Assembly: GCA_014529385.2 (NCBI GenBank)
Contig: CM043962.1
Location: 52,471,905 to 52,535,904, forward strand
Source: Adiantum capillus-veneris
Taxonomy: Eukaryota > Streptophyta > Polypodiopsida > Polypodiales > Pteridaceae
DNA: 64,000 nucleotides
Direction of reading: 5' to 3'
The position numbers and the translations under genes were made by a program. Below are positions 21,270 through 30,968 of this stretch, piece by piece. Within the stretch, counting starts at the first letter, position 1; the number at the start of each line of letters is the position of its first letter. The notes below the pieces were generated by a model. That model had not been told where the DNA came from. It was given only the letters and a program-made list of their open reading frames with translations, and did no database searches.

Positions 21270-22158
21270 ATGAGGAAACATAATGATAAGCTCGACCCCT
21301 TAGAGGATGCAGTTCAAAAGTGCAAAGAAAAAATGACTGAAACCATTAATAAGATCAACCACAACTTATTGGGCACAATAAAAATGCTCGATGAACGCGT
21401 GCTGGCGCAAGAAAGCAAGATAACTACACTGGGAGATCGTGTGACGGCCCAAGACGAAGAGATTGCGTCACTCAAGAGGGAGATCGCTGAGGCACGATCA
21501 TGAAATACACTTGAAGAAGGGGAATTGCAACCTTCAATAATAGAAGAGCTCAACACGATCAAAGAGCAAGTGTGAGCCATCAAAGAGGGGGAAGCGTAGC
21601 ACAAAGAAATGACGACCTCTTGGGTGGACGTTATTACAAAGACTCAACAGAAGGCAGATGAGCCCGAGAAATGGATTGAGGTTTCCAAGAAAGGGAAAAG
21701 CAAGGAAACAACAACGTCCACACCCACCATAATTAACCTGACACTAGAAGAGGAGCAAAGAAGGCGTGTGCGCTCTCTACAGGTGAGAATTTGTGCACTT
21801 AAAGACAAAGATAATGTGGACGAAGAGGTAAAAGAACTCATGGCTTTGATGGGGGGTTCATGAGCCGATGTACTCAAGAGCTTGAAGAGTGGGCAACAAG
21901 AAAAATGGGAGTAAGGGGGAAACGTCGAAAGAAAGGGCACTCATCCTTCATTTTTCCTCCATGGAAGCGAAGAAGTACTTTTTGAAGAAGAGACAAACTC
22001 TTAAGAAAACGGGCATCTTTCTCGGGGATGATCTTACCCTGTCACAGATCGCTAATATGCAGGAGGTAATGCCAGAGATTAGAGTGACAAGGGAAAAAGT
22101 TAAGATTGCTTTTTATCGAGATGGAAGAGTGGTGATATTGGAGCCACGCCCCACATGA
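21270..22158 (+). pseudogene. LINE family 1 ORF1 (coiled coil, RRM-like)
   Basis: ORF1 proteins bind LINE RNA and act as chaperones. The N-terminal part (21270-21500) has heptad-like spacing typical of a coiled coil. After stops at 21501 and near 21574 and 21597, frame 3 continues with 'RRVRSLQVRICALKDKDNVD'. A frameshift near 21880 leads to frame 1 (21889-22158), with 'ERALILHFSSMEAKKYFLKK' and 'KIAFYRDGRVVIL', similar in layout to the RRM and C-terminal domains of L1-type ORF1. Most plant LINE ORF1 proteins instead have DUF4283 and a zinc knuckle. Confidence 0.7.
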
Positions 22159-22159
22159 C

Positions 22160-23876
22160 GGTGTGAGACCTATGGGACCACACTCAAAGTTGCTGCCTAG
22201 AATTGAAATGGATCTATGGGTCTTGATGTGGGTGCTTTTGAGGAAAGTTTTAGTGGGAGAGGCATCGTCTTCTACTCTGAGACACATCAGGCCCCTGGGC
22301 AGTCTATGCCTCACATTAGTGGGTACAAATGGGAGACCGCCTGAAGACATGAGACATGATTAGAGCACAGAGGGCGGGGCTTAGGAGGAGTGGCAGTGTT
22401 ATTCAGGGAGGAGTTGTAGCCATTGATACATATAGCTCGCAGGGATGAGCAAGCTAGGTACATGTGGGTGAGATTGAGAGCAAAGACATATATATATCTT
22501 TACATTGCTATTTACTACTTTCCCTCGAGTACGTCAGTATATGCACCACTAAGAGGACAGTCCCCCTTTTCTATTTTGGATGATGACATTTGGGAGTTCT
22601 CTAGAGATGATGACATCATCATTCTAGGGGACTTCAACGCTAGGGCTGCCCATCATCAGACAATTTTTTATGATACTTCAAAGGAGATGCTGAGAGAGCT
22701 GGATGTTGTAGAGACGGGCCTATCCAGACTATCACAGGATGGGGAACATACTGAGTATGGATGACACTTGATAGACATGGGGACTGCACGTGGATTGGTA
22801 ATCTTGAATGGCCTACAGAGATTTCTCGATGCGGGGGGTTTTACATGATTTCTACACAGACGTGGAGCCAGCACAGTGGATTATGTCATGGCATAGCCGA
22901 GTCTCATCTCTAGTATCCAGGATCTCACGGTTGTACCCAGACCTGTTGGTGTGGCAGTGGATCATGCTCTTGTGTTGTTGACCATCTCCTTCCAATTTAG
23001 TGTAGCACACAGGCCACAGGCAGCAGTCCCTACTCGGTACACCTTCACGCGGGAGACGGACCGTGTTTACATAGATGAGATCTACAGACGCCTGTGTACA
23101 GAAGAGCTAGGGCAACCTCCAGAGGAGCTTACTACTGTACTTACACAGACATTACATGATGCAGCAGCAGAGGCATACCCACACACTCAGCCTAAGCAGA
23201 GACGTCCTTTTGGGAGCATGCCCCATAACAGTTTGTATGATGAGGAATGCTGTGAGACTAGAGCTAGACTTCAGAGGGAGGTGCTTTTGGGGGACATTAC
23301 TCACAGATAGTCACAGATTGACTTTCGACGCCTAGTGCGGTGAAAGAAGAGGGCATTTTTGGCTCGCCTAGAGCAGGACCTATACCAATTTTTCTTGAGT
23401 CATGACTTACACGAGGCATGGAGGCTCTTTCATGAGACCCCCCCCCCCGCCGCCATTACCTCTACAGAGACCTGGGACCAGTACACATCATCTCTGTACA
23501 CAGTCCCTGGACAACCGCCCCTTCCCGACCCCCCCCCCCGGATCCATACCCCCACACATGTGCTTTTTTCACCACTGAGATGGTGAGGAAGGCCATTAGA
23601 CAGGATGAGGACTGGGAGAGCGTATAATCATGACGGCTTAGTGGCTGAGCACTTCATGCATGCTAGAGATCTACTAGCAGAGCTTCTAGCAGTTATGTTT
23701 AACCGTGCCATGTGTGAGGGCTTGCCTGATACTTGGAGCCTATCTACTATTGTATCTATCTTCAAGTCACAAGACCCTATGGAGCCTGGGAATTATCACA
23801 CTATCATGATCGGACACACATTGGCACGGTTGCACACATCCATTCTTGAGCAGCAGTTGAGCAGATGGGCAGAGAG
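22160..23876 (+). pseudogene. LINE family 1 ORF2, endonuclease and N-terminal RT part
   Basis: The endonuclease starts near 22185, with the usual W-N-x-N-G decayed to stops. Later motifs survive: 'DDDIIILGDFNARAA' near 22605-22650, 'STVDYVMA' near 22870 and a 'VDHALVLL' segment near 22960. The N-terminal RT region follows (23605-23876), including 'PGNYHTIMIGHTLARLHTSI', which corresponds to the N-Y-R-x-I segment of LINE RTs. There are about ten stops or shifts. Coding resumes at 25046 after the insertion. Confidence 0.75.
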
Positions 23877-23903
23877 AGAGAGAGATAGATAGATTTCATT
23901 ATC

Positions 23904-23934
23904 GTCCTCGGAGGTCAAATATGACCCATGGGAC
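23904..23934 (-). other. LINE 3' stem-loop (half-LINE)
   Basis: On the minus strand, GTCC and GGAC close an outer helix and GGTCA-TATT-TGACC forms a perfect inner hairpin. It is followed by GATAAT and the ATCT tail. Confidence 0.7.
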
Positions 23935-24022
23935 CAAGAAAACGTACACGGTTGTGCCTCTTTACTAGAGGAGTACATGGAGAATTATGACTAAAGTGGA
24001 TACAACAAAATTGTGACACATG

Positions 24023-24775
24023 TCACTTAGGAGAGGGAAAAGGAAAAGGTGGCTTGGGAGTTTTTGGAGCTCGAAATTCCTCAATGATGGCCTTGCCGCC
24101 TCGGTAGATGGCCCATTTTCCGATTGCTCGTGCTTCACGAACCTTTTGGAGTTCTTGTTTCTTAACTTTGAGTTCGGCGGGTGTCAATGCCTCGCTTATC
24201 CAAATTTTTGTGCCCTTGAGAAGTCGTGCTTGTTGTAGAAGTGCTCTACGTGCCTCTTTAGCCTTGAAGACCAAGATGCCTTGGTTGGTGCGCTTGTCGT
24301 GGTGAACCTTGTCAATTGTGTTGGGGTCGAACTCCGTTGGGTGGATGGCTTGGTTAAGCTTCACTAGAGTTGATGTGTAGTCATCACTCTCCCCCCACCA
24401 AGTAGATGGCAAGCCACCGATTTGAACGGATAGTGCTAGTCCTTCCCGTCGGCGACGTTCTTGCATGCACTCTTCTACTTTGGAGGAGACCGTGATGGTT
24501 GCTTCTTGAACTTGGGTGACAAGGTTGGCCATGGTTGCGGTTAGGGTGTGTTCGACCTCCTTTGCTTTGGCGAGAAGGTGCTCACTATCGTCTTGCTTTT
24601 GGGACTCCAAGGAGGAGAGACGTGTCTCAAGGGCTGCAAGACGCACCTTGAGTTCTGCATTCTCGTCCTTGAGCTCTCGAATTTGAGATTGGAGACGGTC
24701 CATTGGATCCACCCGTGGGGTGGGCACAAAAAGACGGGTCCGTTTGATTGGGGAGAGAGAACCCTCGCGTTGCAT
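24023..24775 (-). CDS. LINE ORF1 protein of the half-LINE
   Basis: This is an intact 250-residue frame. Residues about 25-110 form a long coiled coil (DRLQSQIRELKDENAELKVR and onward). Residues about 115-190 look like an RRM ('LALSVQIGGLP', then 'NQGILVFKAKEARRALLQQ'). The C-terminal domain 'IWISEALTPAELKVKKQELQ' with 'GKWAIYRGGKAIIEEF' matches the layout of the L1 ORF1 C-terminal domain, which binds nucleic acid. It probably acts as an RNA-binding trimer. The start was taken as the first ATG with a Ser/Pro/Arg-rich lead. It is open although the LINE around it has decayed, so it is younger. Confidence 0.8.
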   Translation of the reverse strand: MQREGSLSPIKRTRLFVPTPRVDPMDRLQSQIRELKDENAELKVRLAALETRLSSLESQKQDDSEHLLAKAKEVEHTLTATMANLVTQVQEATITVSSKVEECMQERRRREGLALSVQIGGLPSTWWGESDDYTSTLVKLNQAIHPTEFDPNTIDKVHHDKRTNQGILVFKAKEARRALLQQARLLKGTKIWISEALTPAELKVKKQELQKVREARAIGKWAIYRGGKAIIEEFRAPKTPKPPFPFPSPK

Positions 24776-24814
24776 CGCAGATTTGCAGGTGGGAGAAGTT
24801 TCTTCTTACTCAAG

Positions 24815-24945
24815 TCTCTTCCGGTTTCCTCCCACTTGAGGCTTTGAGTTTCTCGTGGGAAGGGTCAGATTTACTTATTTGATTCTCTTCCGGTTTCCTC
24901 CCACTTGAGGCTCTGAGTTTCTCGTGGGAAGGGTCCGATTTGCTT

Positions 24946-24951
<6 letters not shown>
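24815..24951 (-). promoter_or_regulatory. Tandem 5' UTR monomers of the half-LINE
   Basis: Two 69-bp units (24815-24883, 24884-24951), each starting TCTCTTCCGGTTTCCTCCCA on the plus strand, differ at about three bases. They lie between the (GA)n tract and ORF1. Monomer arrays at this place act as promoters in some mammalian L1s. That role is only inferred here. Confidence 0.6.

Positions 24952-25042
<91 letters not shown>
24952..25042. repeat. (GA)n microsatellite, about 90 bp
   Basis: An almost pure GA run at the 5' boundary of the half-LINE. Confidence 0.95.
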
Positions 25043-25044
<2 letters not shown>

Positions 25045-25045
25045 G

Positions 25046-26960
25046 AGTAGGCAGGGTTCAGGAGAGGTTTTTCTACTCTTGACCATATCTTGACACTTAG
25101 AGCCATCATTGAGGAGGGCAGATCACATGGGTGATGGATCTATTATAGCTTTGTGGACTTTCGCAAAGCATTTGACACAGTATCCAGAGCTAGATTGATG
25201 TGCATATTACAGGAGATGGGAGTACCCACAGAGATCATTTGGGGGGTCATGGCATTATAGAGGTTAGTAGTGGGGCATGTATGCACCTCAGAGGGCCTAT
25301 CAAAATGGTTCACTCCACTATTGGGGTGAAGCAGGGTTGCCTGATCTCTCCTACTCTATTTGGTATGCATGTGGATCAGGTTTCTGACGACACTGAGAGA
25401 GATGGTGATAGAGGTACATAGTTGGCAGGGACATGGATTCCACTATTGTTATCGTTGATGATATTGTGTTGATCTTCAACTCTCCAGAGGGGATGCAACG
25501 TCACTTGGATTCTTTGCATAGGTTCGCCCATGAAAGTGGTTTGTCTGTCAACCTTGGTAAAACCAAGGTCATGGTATTTAATACCACCCCACAGTGGATC
25601 AGGAGGTCTGTGCCCACATTCACATATGGCCAGGAGACAGTGGAGTATACAGATGCTTACACTTACCTTGGAGTGGTTTTCAGTGGACTAGCATTTTCAT
25701 TGAGGAGAGTAGCAGAGACTAGACTGACCGGAGCCCATGCAGCATTGGGTAGATTGGAGAGGATGTGTTCACATGTTGAGTTTCGGGAGCCTCGGATGAA
25801 GATCTAGCTCTTTGACACTTTGGTGGCTTCTGCATTGCTCTATGGAGCTGAGATTTGGGGACCTTCATTGGAGCATCACGGGAGGACAAGTCGCACTAAT
25901 GGATGGGGGGACATGGAGAAGCCACTAGTTTCTATGATCTCGCGGCTCATTAGAGCCAAGGCTTCCGTACCACGTGCCATTATCCAGACATATCTAGTTG
26001 CCGCCCCACTAGTGGTAGAGACGCTCACCATATCTGTCTCCTTCATACACTACATGTGGGAACTTCAGAGACAGATATGCCCGCCTTGCACTTGAGTCCT
26101 CTTGAAAGTTAGCCAGACAGGGAGATACAACATGTTGGTATGGGGAGATGACATCATGGTTTCAGGAACATGGGCTCAACATAAACAGATTGCCTCCCTT
26201 CCAGTACTCATTGGATGTAGACTCTCTGACTCTTACACAGTCCGCGATCACCAGGCTCATCCGCTAGGACCTGACTCAGCTAGACACTAGGAAGACATGG
26301 ATACAGCCAGCACAAAAGTTGGACACAAAGATGGCTTTCTACAGAGAGCATCTTCTTCAACTTACGGAGGACGATTTTGTGACGAGGCCCAGATACATGG
26401 ACACCCACTTGCCTCATGGGATACGATGTGCTATTGGCCAGATACGCACATCTTCAAACCAACTGTGGGTCGAAATTGGGAGATACAGTGGAGTACCGGT
26501 AGAGGCCAGGACATGCCTCCTGTGTGACATGGAGCATGAGACAGAGTTGCACTACACATGCCACTGCCCCATCTACTATGAGATACGTGGCCGCTTGCAT
26601 TGCTTGTTCAGAGAGGGCTTCAAACCGCTCTCCAGAGTCATGAGTACGAGGAATCAAAGATCCTTTGGTTTTTTTGCTCGATCTTCACAGACACAGAGAG
26701 AGCGTGATGGGGGGAGAGGCTAACAGTCTTAGAGACGGATCACAGATTTCTTTAGAGTAGACACTGGACACCCGGAGGAGGTGCTACCACAGAGAACTCG
26801 TCGCCTCACACTAGAGGCACACTGATCGACCGAGTGACCGAGCTAGGGAGATCCAGACGCCCACGACTACGAAGGACTACACAACATCAACGGAGGCTGC
26901 ATCAGAGGATTCATATCACTTTGGCCCGACATGCATGACGCCCAGTGAGACGATTGACCA
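25046..26960 (+). pseudogene. LINE family 1 ORF2, RT core to C-terminal zinc region
   Basis: RT motifs are recognisable through many stops: 'VDFRKAFDTVSRARLM' (about 25150-25200), 'GVKQGCLISPTLFGMHVDQV' (about 25325-25383) and the catalytic box decayed to 'VIVDDIVLI' (about 25444-25470). 'LSVNLGKTKVMVF' and 'YTYLGVVFS' follow (to 25690). The thumb region and C-terminal Cys/His motif (CLLCDMEHETELHYTCHC, about 26510-26570) end the protein. The last 700 bp match positions 1-1000 of the window. Confidence 0.8.
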
Positions 26961-27149
26961 TGAAGGAGATTGATGAGATCCGCCAATGATCGATGCTTGA
27001 TCTTTTGTGATTTAGCTATACCACCTAGCTGCTTAGCTCACATCTAGTAGTTTAGGATTCCATAGTATTTTATTTTGTCATTTTTGTTACTCTGACTTTG
27101 TATCAGATCCACCACATTGTAACTTTCTGGTCTATACAAATTAAAAATG

Positions 27150-27360
27150 GAAAAAAGAAGATATTGCAAGCTTGGTCAATCGCCTCAAAAGCATGACCAC
27201 ACAATTAGCTTATGTAAACAATGCAGTACTAGAGGAGGAAAAAATTACAGTTCTTCTAGCAACCTTACCACCTTATAGCTTTGACCAAATAATGACCATC
27301 ATTGAGGAGAAGGATCCAACACGAGATCTCCAAGATGTAATCAGCTCTTTAACACTAGGT
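27150..27360 (+). pseudogene. Ty1/copia gag fragment
   Basis: About 65 residues ('LVNRLKSMTTQLAYVNNAVL' and onward to 'LQDVISSL') match the middle of copia Gag (UBN2 family), where a hairpin of helices is followed by 'LLATLPPYSFDQIM'. The rest of that element is not visible on either side. Confidence 0.65.
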
Positions 27361-27516
27361 TTGTGTTTGAGCCACTTACGTGGCTTGAGCCACAATAGTT
27401 GCTTGGCATCTCATCTCTGTGTGTGTGTGTGTGACTATGTGGCCAACATAGACACATAGCATGCCTTCCCTCGCCCCTGCAAATCTGATGCTTCCCTTGC
27501 CCCTGCAGATCTGACA
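27361..27516. other. Short spacer with a (TG)n tract
   Basis: A (TG)7-8 tract (about 27418-27433) and a near-repeat of CCCTTGCCCCTGC lie before the LINE tail. There is no gene. Confidence 0.5.
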
Positions 27517-27548
27517 CATAGATAGATAGATAGATAGATTTTATTATC

Positions 27549-27579
27549 GTCCTCGGAGGTCAAATATGACCTATGGGAC
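27549..27579 (-). other. LINE 3' stem-loop (family 2)
   Basis: GTCC-cata-GGTCA-TATT-TGACC-tccga-GGAC on the minus strand, then GATAAT and the ATCT tail. The upstream TGTAAC-TTTGG also matches family 1. Confidence 0.75.
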
Positions 27580-28047
27580 CAAAGTTACATGTGATGTAGT
27601 ATGTGTATGGCTGATCAGTGACTCTCGATGCTCCAAAATTGTAGTGATGAGAGTCGTAATGGAGAGCCCACACTTTGGCTGGGAGAGGAAAGTGTGTAGG
27701 TCTAAGTTATGGCTGAAAATGTGAGAGAAGCAAGTTCGGATGTGACCAAAAGCTGAGCACTCTAGTAGTGTGTGGTACTCAGACTCTCGAACTTGCAGTG
27801 AGCACAATGTGCACAATCGATTTGACTCTTCTCCATTGCCCCAACGCCCTATCTCGCATCGAAGGAAATGGGAGCTAAGCCGAATCGCTGCAATAGTGCA
27901 TATCGCGGACAAGGGAATAAGCTCAAGCATGTAAGTGTGAGTACGGTTTCCTCTCTCAGCGAAGAACATGGTTTTGTAGTTGGGGGAAATATAGGTGGTG
28001 TAATGTATGAAACGTGACCCACCGATTTCTCCCAAGCCGTAATACAT
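27571..28047 (-). pseudogene. LINE family 2 ORF2 C-terminus (after frameshift)
   Basis: This frame continues ORF2 after a one-base shift near 28018-28026. It contains the conserved 'FIHYTTYISPNYKTMFFAER' and the C-terminal zinc motif 'CTLCSLQVRESEYHTLLEC' (plus-strand position about 27760-27815), a common feature of LINE ORF2 that contacts RNA or DNA. ORF2 would lose this domain by the shift. Confidence 0.8.
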
Positions 28048-30962
28048 TGGCGTTGTAGAAAAGCTTCATTCACTTGAGAGTCAATTGAAGCATCATGTAG
28101 CAAGTGTAATGCATCCCATCTCCCAAACCACTTCTTTATGTCTTGCATCCATCCCGTGCTCAAGATCTTGCTTTTATGCGTCTTTTGAACTTTTTTGCTT
28201 GCTTCCCATGCAATTGTAGGAAGTCGATGTGAGGGGTTTTGACGCATCTTTATCATGTACTCCACAACCCTTTCCATGCCCATAACCTCAATTGGAAGAG
28301 ATCCCGACTCAAGAAGTAGGAGCATATATGGTGTTTGTGTCTTAACTTGGAGAAAGTTTGTAAGAAAACGCTTTTGTACATTCTCAAACTCTTTCCAAGT
28401 AGACTTTGAGATGCTCCCGCCCCACACTTCAACTCCATAAAGAAGAACCGGTGTCGCCAATGCATCAAAAAGATACTTCTTGAGAACCCAACACTTGATG
28501 TTTCCCGCATTACACATGTTCTCAAATGCATAATATGCTCTCTTTCCCGCTTCCAAACGACGCATAGCACATTCATGCCACTTCTGATTGGATGGAACCT
28601 CAAGGCCAAGGTACTTAAAGCTCTCAACAACTTCAAGTGTCTCATTGTTGTACACAATGCATGGCTTCTCCTTATGGTTGGTTTTCACAAGCATAACCTT
28701 TGTTTTGGATTCATTTACAATCAGCCCACTATGCAAGAAAAAGTTCTCAAGGACAACCATAAGCTTTTGTGCATCTTCTAAAGTGTGTGCTAGAAGCACT
28801 ACATCATCCGCATACAACAAAAGCATGATTACCTCATTGCAAATAGTGACCTCTTCAATGCCTTCTTCTTGCATAAAGTCAAGTACCATTTGTTCCAATT
28901 GATCGATGCATAGACCAAAGAGAGTTGGTGACAATGGACATCCTTGTTTAACCCCAATAGTGCTTACAAAAATTTCTGAAATTTCTCTTCCCATGCGCAA
29001 TTGACAAATCACCTTCTCATAGATTCGAGAAACCGCAAGCATAAACTCACTTGGCACTTGGAGTTCTTCCATCCTTCTCCACAAATTGTTACGTGGAATC
29101 ATATGAAAGGCTTTCTTAAAGTCCATAAAACAACAATACAATCGCTTGCCTTTCAACCGAATTTCCTCCATGAGAACACGAAGAGTGACAAGATGATCAA
29201 TGGTGCTATTGCATTGACAAAAACCCGCTTGTCCCTTTGCACGCTTGTCATTCTCTTCAGCCCAATCACTCAATTTCATCTCCATTATGCACCCAAACAA
29301 CTTTGCCATAAGAGACCCAATCATTATAGTCCGGTAGTTGCTTACATTCTTTACATCCCCTCCTTTATGCAAAGGCTTAACCCAATTAGTACTCCAATCA
29401 TAAGGCATACCATGTTGAAGTGCAAGGTTGAACATATCACACATCCACTCATGGGTAAAATCTCCCGTCCATTTGATCATCTCCGGCTTGATACCTTGAA
29501 GATCTTCCGCTTTGCGAGTGGCCAACTTTTCAAGCCCACCGCATACATCCTCAATAGTAAAAACAGAGGGCATACATGGGAGTGAACCATAAAATGGCAT
29601 TTTTTCAGCATTTTCTTGCTCATATAATTGCCTACAATGTGTGTACATATCCACTAGACTCAAGTTACCAAAATTATCAACCCGCTTGTCCCTCAAGTTT
29701 CTCCAAAATCTTCCACATGCATGTGCCTTTTCTTGGACTTGAAATTCTTGTTGCTTTACTTCCCATCTTCTTCTCTTCTTTTGAATCAATGCCTTGTATG
29801 TATGCAAATGACTTTGATAGTTGTCTTTGTCCATAGTTGCATCAAGCTTTATCAAGGACTTTCGAGCATCTTGACATTCTTTATCAAACCACCTTTTGCG
29901 TGATCTATCTTTGTTGATACCATGGAGATGCTTTATGGCAAAGCATTCTTCCGCACAAGAACAAATAGCTTTCTTGAAAGCTTCCCATTTAGTTTCCAAT
30001 GGTGCATCACATTGAAGCTTTGTCATCCATAGTTTTTTCTCAACCATTTCAATGTACATTGGTGTCCGTTTGAAATCCATACATAGTGATAACTTCTCTT
30101 TCCTTTGGCTGAGATTATCATGCTTAGTTGCTTCTCCACATGAAAGGTCAATACATAAGGTGCGATGGTCGGATTCCGGGGTCCATTGACCAAACATAAA
30201 ACTCTTTATGCGATACATGATGGCTTCAGAGAGTAGCATATAGTCAATCACACTATCCCTATTATGTCTCCTACATGTAAATCCATTGGTTCCACTCCAC
30301 AAAGATACACCATTGGCAATGAGCATACCCGTGCTATTACACATGTGTAAAAGTAACTTTCCATAGTGATCCGGCTCTTTCTCATCCATTGAAGTACGAT
30401 CATACAAGTGAACTTCCTCCAGCTCCCTTGAAATGTATGGCATATCAAATTGTTGAGTATCATGTTGCAATGTTTTTGTGCGAGCATTCATATCCCCAAA
30501 TACAATAACATCACCTTCACCTTTGAAATAAGAAATGTCCTCTTCCAAATCAGAAAATGGTTGATCTCTATCCATGCAAGCATAAAAGGGAGAATCATGA
30601 TGAGGAATGTAGCAACCGGCTACAAAAATGGGTGCTCTTTTTGGTGTCATAATTTTCAGCCATACATAACGTTTGTACTTGTCATCTTTCACAATTGATA
30701 CAAAATCTTCCAATCCTTTCTTAACCATACATGCTACCCCTCCTTGTCCTCTTTGTTGCTTGAGATTCTTTGAGCACATCAATGAATGTATATTGTAATC
30801 CTCCAAGACGTTAATCCTTTGTGTATCATGCTCCCAAGTTTCAACAAGAAGTACAACATCGGCTTTGCTTGTTAGTTCATCAATGCCAACCCCCGCATTC
30901 CATGGGTATCCATTACAATTCCAAAAGCATATTTTCAATTGTAACTCGGTCTCATAGGTCAC
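27849..30962 (-). CDS. LINE family 2 ORF2: endonuclease and reverse transcriptase
   Basis: The 1,037-residue frame has an AP-type endonuclease (about residues 8-260), with its catalytic set visible: WNCNG, VETWE, the Tyr in 'CYIPHHDS', GDMNAR, VIDYM and SDH. The RT spans about 500-790, with 'NYRTIMIGSLMAKLF', 'FMDFKKAFHMIP', 'GVKQGCPLSPTLFGL' and the catalytic 'YADD' near residue 717. The thumb region follows. The last residues after about 980 are out of frame with the true C-terminus. The listed start codon is GTG. The first ATG in frame is about 60 residues in, past two endonuclease residues, so translation must come from further upstream. ORF2 nicks the target and copies LINE RNA there. 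Confidence 0.9.
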   Translation of the reverse strand: MTYETELQLKICFWNCNGYPWNAGVGIDELTSKADVVLLVETWEHDTQRINVLEDYNIHSLMCSKNLKQQRGQGGVACMVKKGLEDFVSIVKDDKYKRYVWLKIMTPKRAPIFVAGCYIPHHDSPFYACMDRDQPFSDLEEDISYFKGEGDVIVFGDMNARTKTLQHDTQQFDMPYISRELEEVHLYDRTSMDEKEPDHYGKLLLHMCNSTGMLIANGVSLWSGTNGFTCRRHNRDSVIDYMLLSEAIMYRIKSFMFGQWTPESDHRTLCIDLSCGEATKHDNLSQRKEKLSLCMDFKRTPMYIEMVEKKLWMTKLQCDAPLETKWEAFKKAICSCAEECFAIKHLHGINKDRSRKRWFDKECQDARKSLIKLDATMDKDNYQSHLHTYKALIQKKRRRWEVKQQEFQVQEKAHACGRFWRNLRDKRVDNFGNLSLVDMYTHCRQLYEQENAEKMPFYGSLPCMPSVFTIEDVCGGLEKLATRKAEDLQGIKPEMIKWTGDFTHEWMCDMFNLALQHGMPYDWSTNWVKPLHKGGDVKNVSNYRTIMIGSLMAKLFGCIMEMKLSDWAEENDKRAKGQAGFCQCNSTIDHLVTLRVLMEEIRLKGKRLYCCFMDFKKAFHMIPRNNLWRRMEELQVPSEFMLAVSRIYEKVICQLRMGREISEIFVSTIGVKQGCPLSPTLFGLCIDQLEQMVLDFMQEEGIEEVTICNEVIMLLLYADDVVLLAHTLEDAQKLMVVLENFFLHSGLIVNESKTKVMLVKTNHKEKPCIVYNNETLEVVESFKYLGLEVPSNQKWHECAMRRLEAGKRAYYAFENMCNAGNIKCWVLKKYLFDALATPVLLYGVEVWGGSISKSTWKEFENVQKRFLTNFLQVKTQTPYMLLLLESGSLPIEVMGMERVVEYMIKMRQNPSHRLPTIAWEASKKVQKTHKSKILSTGWMQDIKKWFGRWDALHLLHDASIDSQVNEAFLQRQCITAWEKSVGHVSYITPPIFPPTTKPCSSLREETVLTLTCLSLFPCPRYALLQRFGLAPISFDAR

Positions 30963-30968
30963 GCATCC

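Larger units (their letters stand above)
23877..25045 (-). mobile_element. ORF1-only LINE (half-LINE) inserted in family 1
   Basis: On the minus strand this 1.2-kb unit has a (CT)n start, two 69-bp monomers, one full ORF1 (24775 to 24023), only about 140 bp of 3' sequence, the conserved 3' stem-loop (23904-23934) and an ATCT-repeat tail. There is no trace of ORF2. It interrupts the RT of the family-1 LINE between 'SRWAE' and '[12 protein letters not shown]'. The target duplication cannot be defined because both junctions are GA repeats. The layout is like the ORF1-only HAL1 elements of mammals. Confidence 0.8.
20691..27134 (+). mobile_element. LINE family 1, decayed full-length copy
   Basis: It has a probable 5' UTR with a (CT)n tract (about 20702-20720), ORF1 (21270-22158), ORF2 with endonuclease and RT (22160-26960) and a 3' UTR that matches 480-1023. 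It is split at 23877-25045 by an ORF1-only LINE on the opposite strand. The match to the first copy stops at GGTCT (27,134), inside the 3' stem-loop, so the 3' end is damaged. Many stops make it inactive. Confidence 0.85.

Noticed and set aside
24952-25042. Regular GA array as a CRISPR-like or satellite structure
   Set aside because: It is a plain dinucleotide microsatellite without spacers, in a plant genome.
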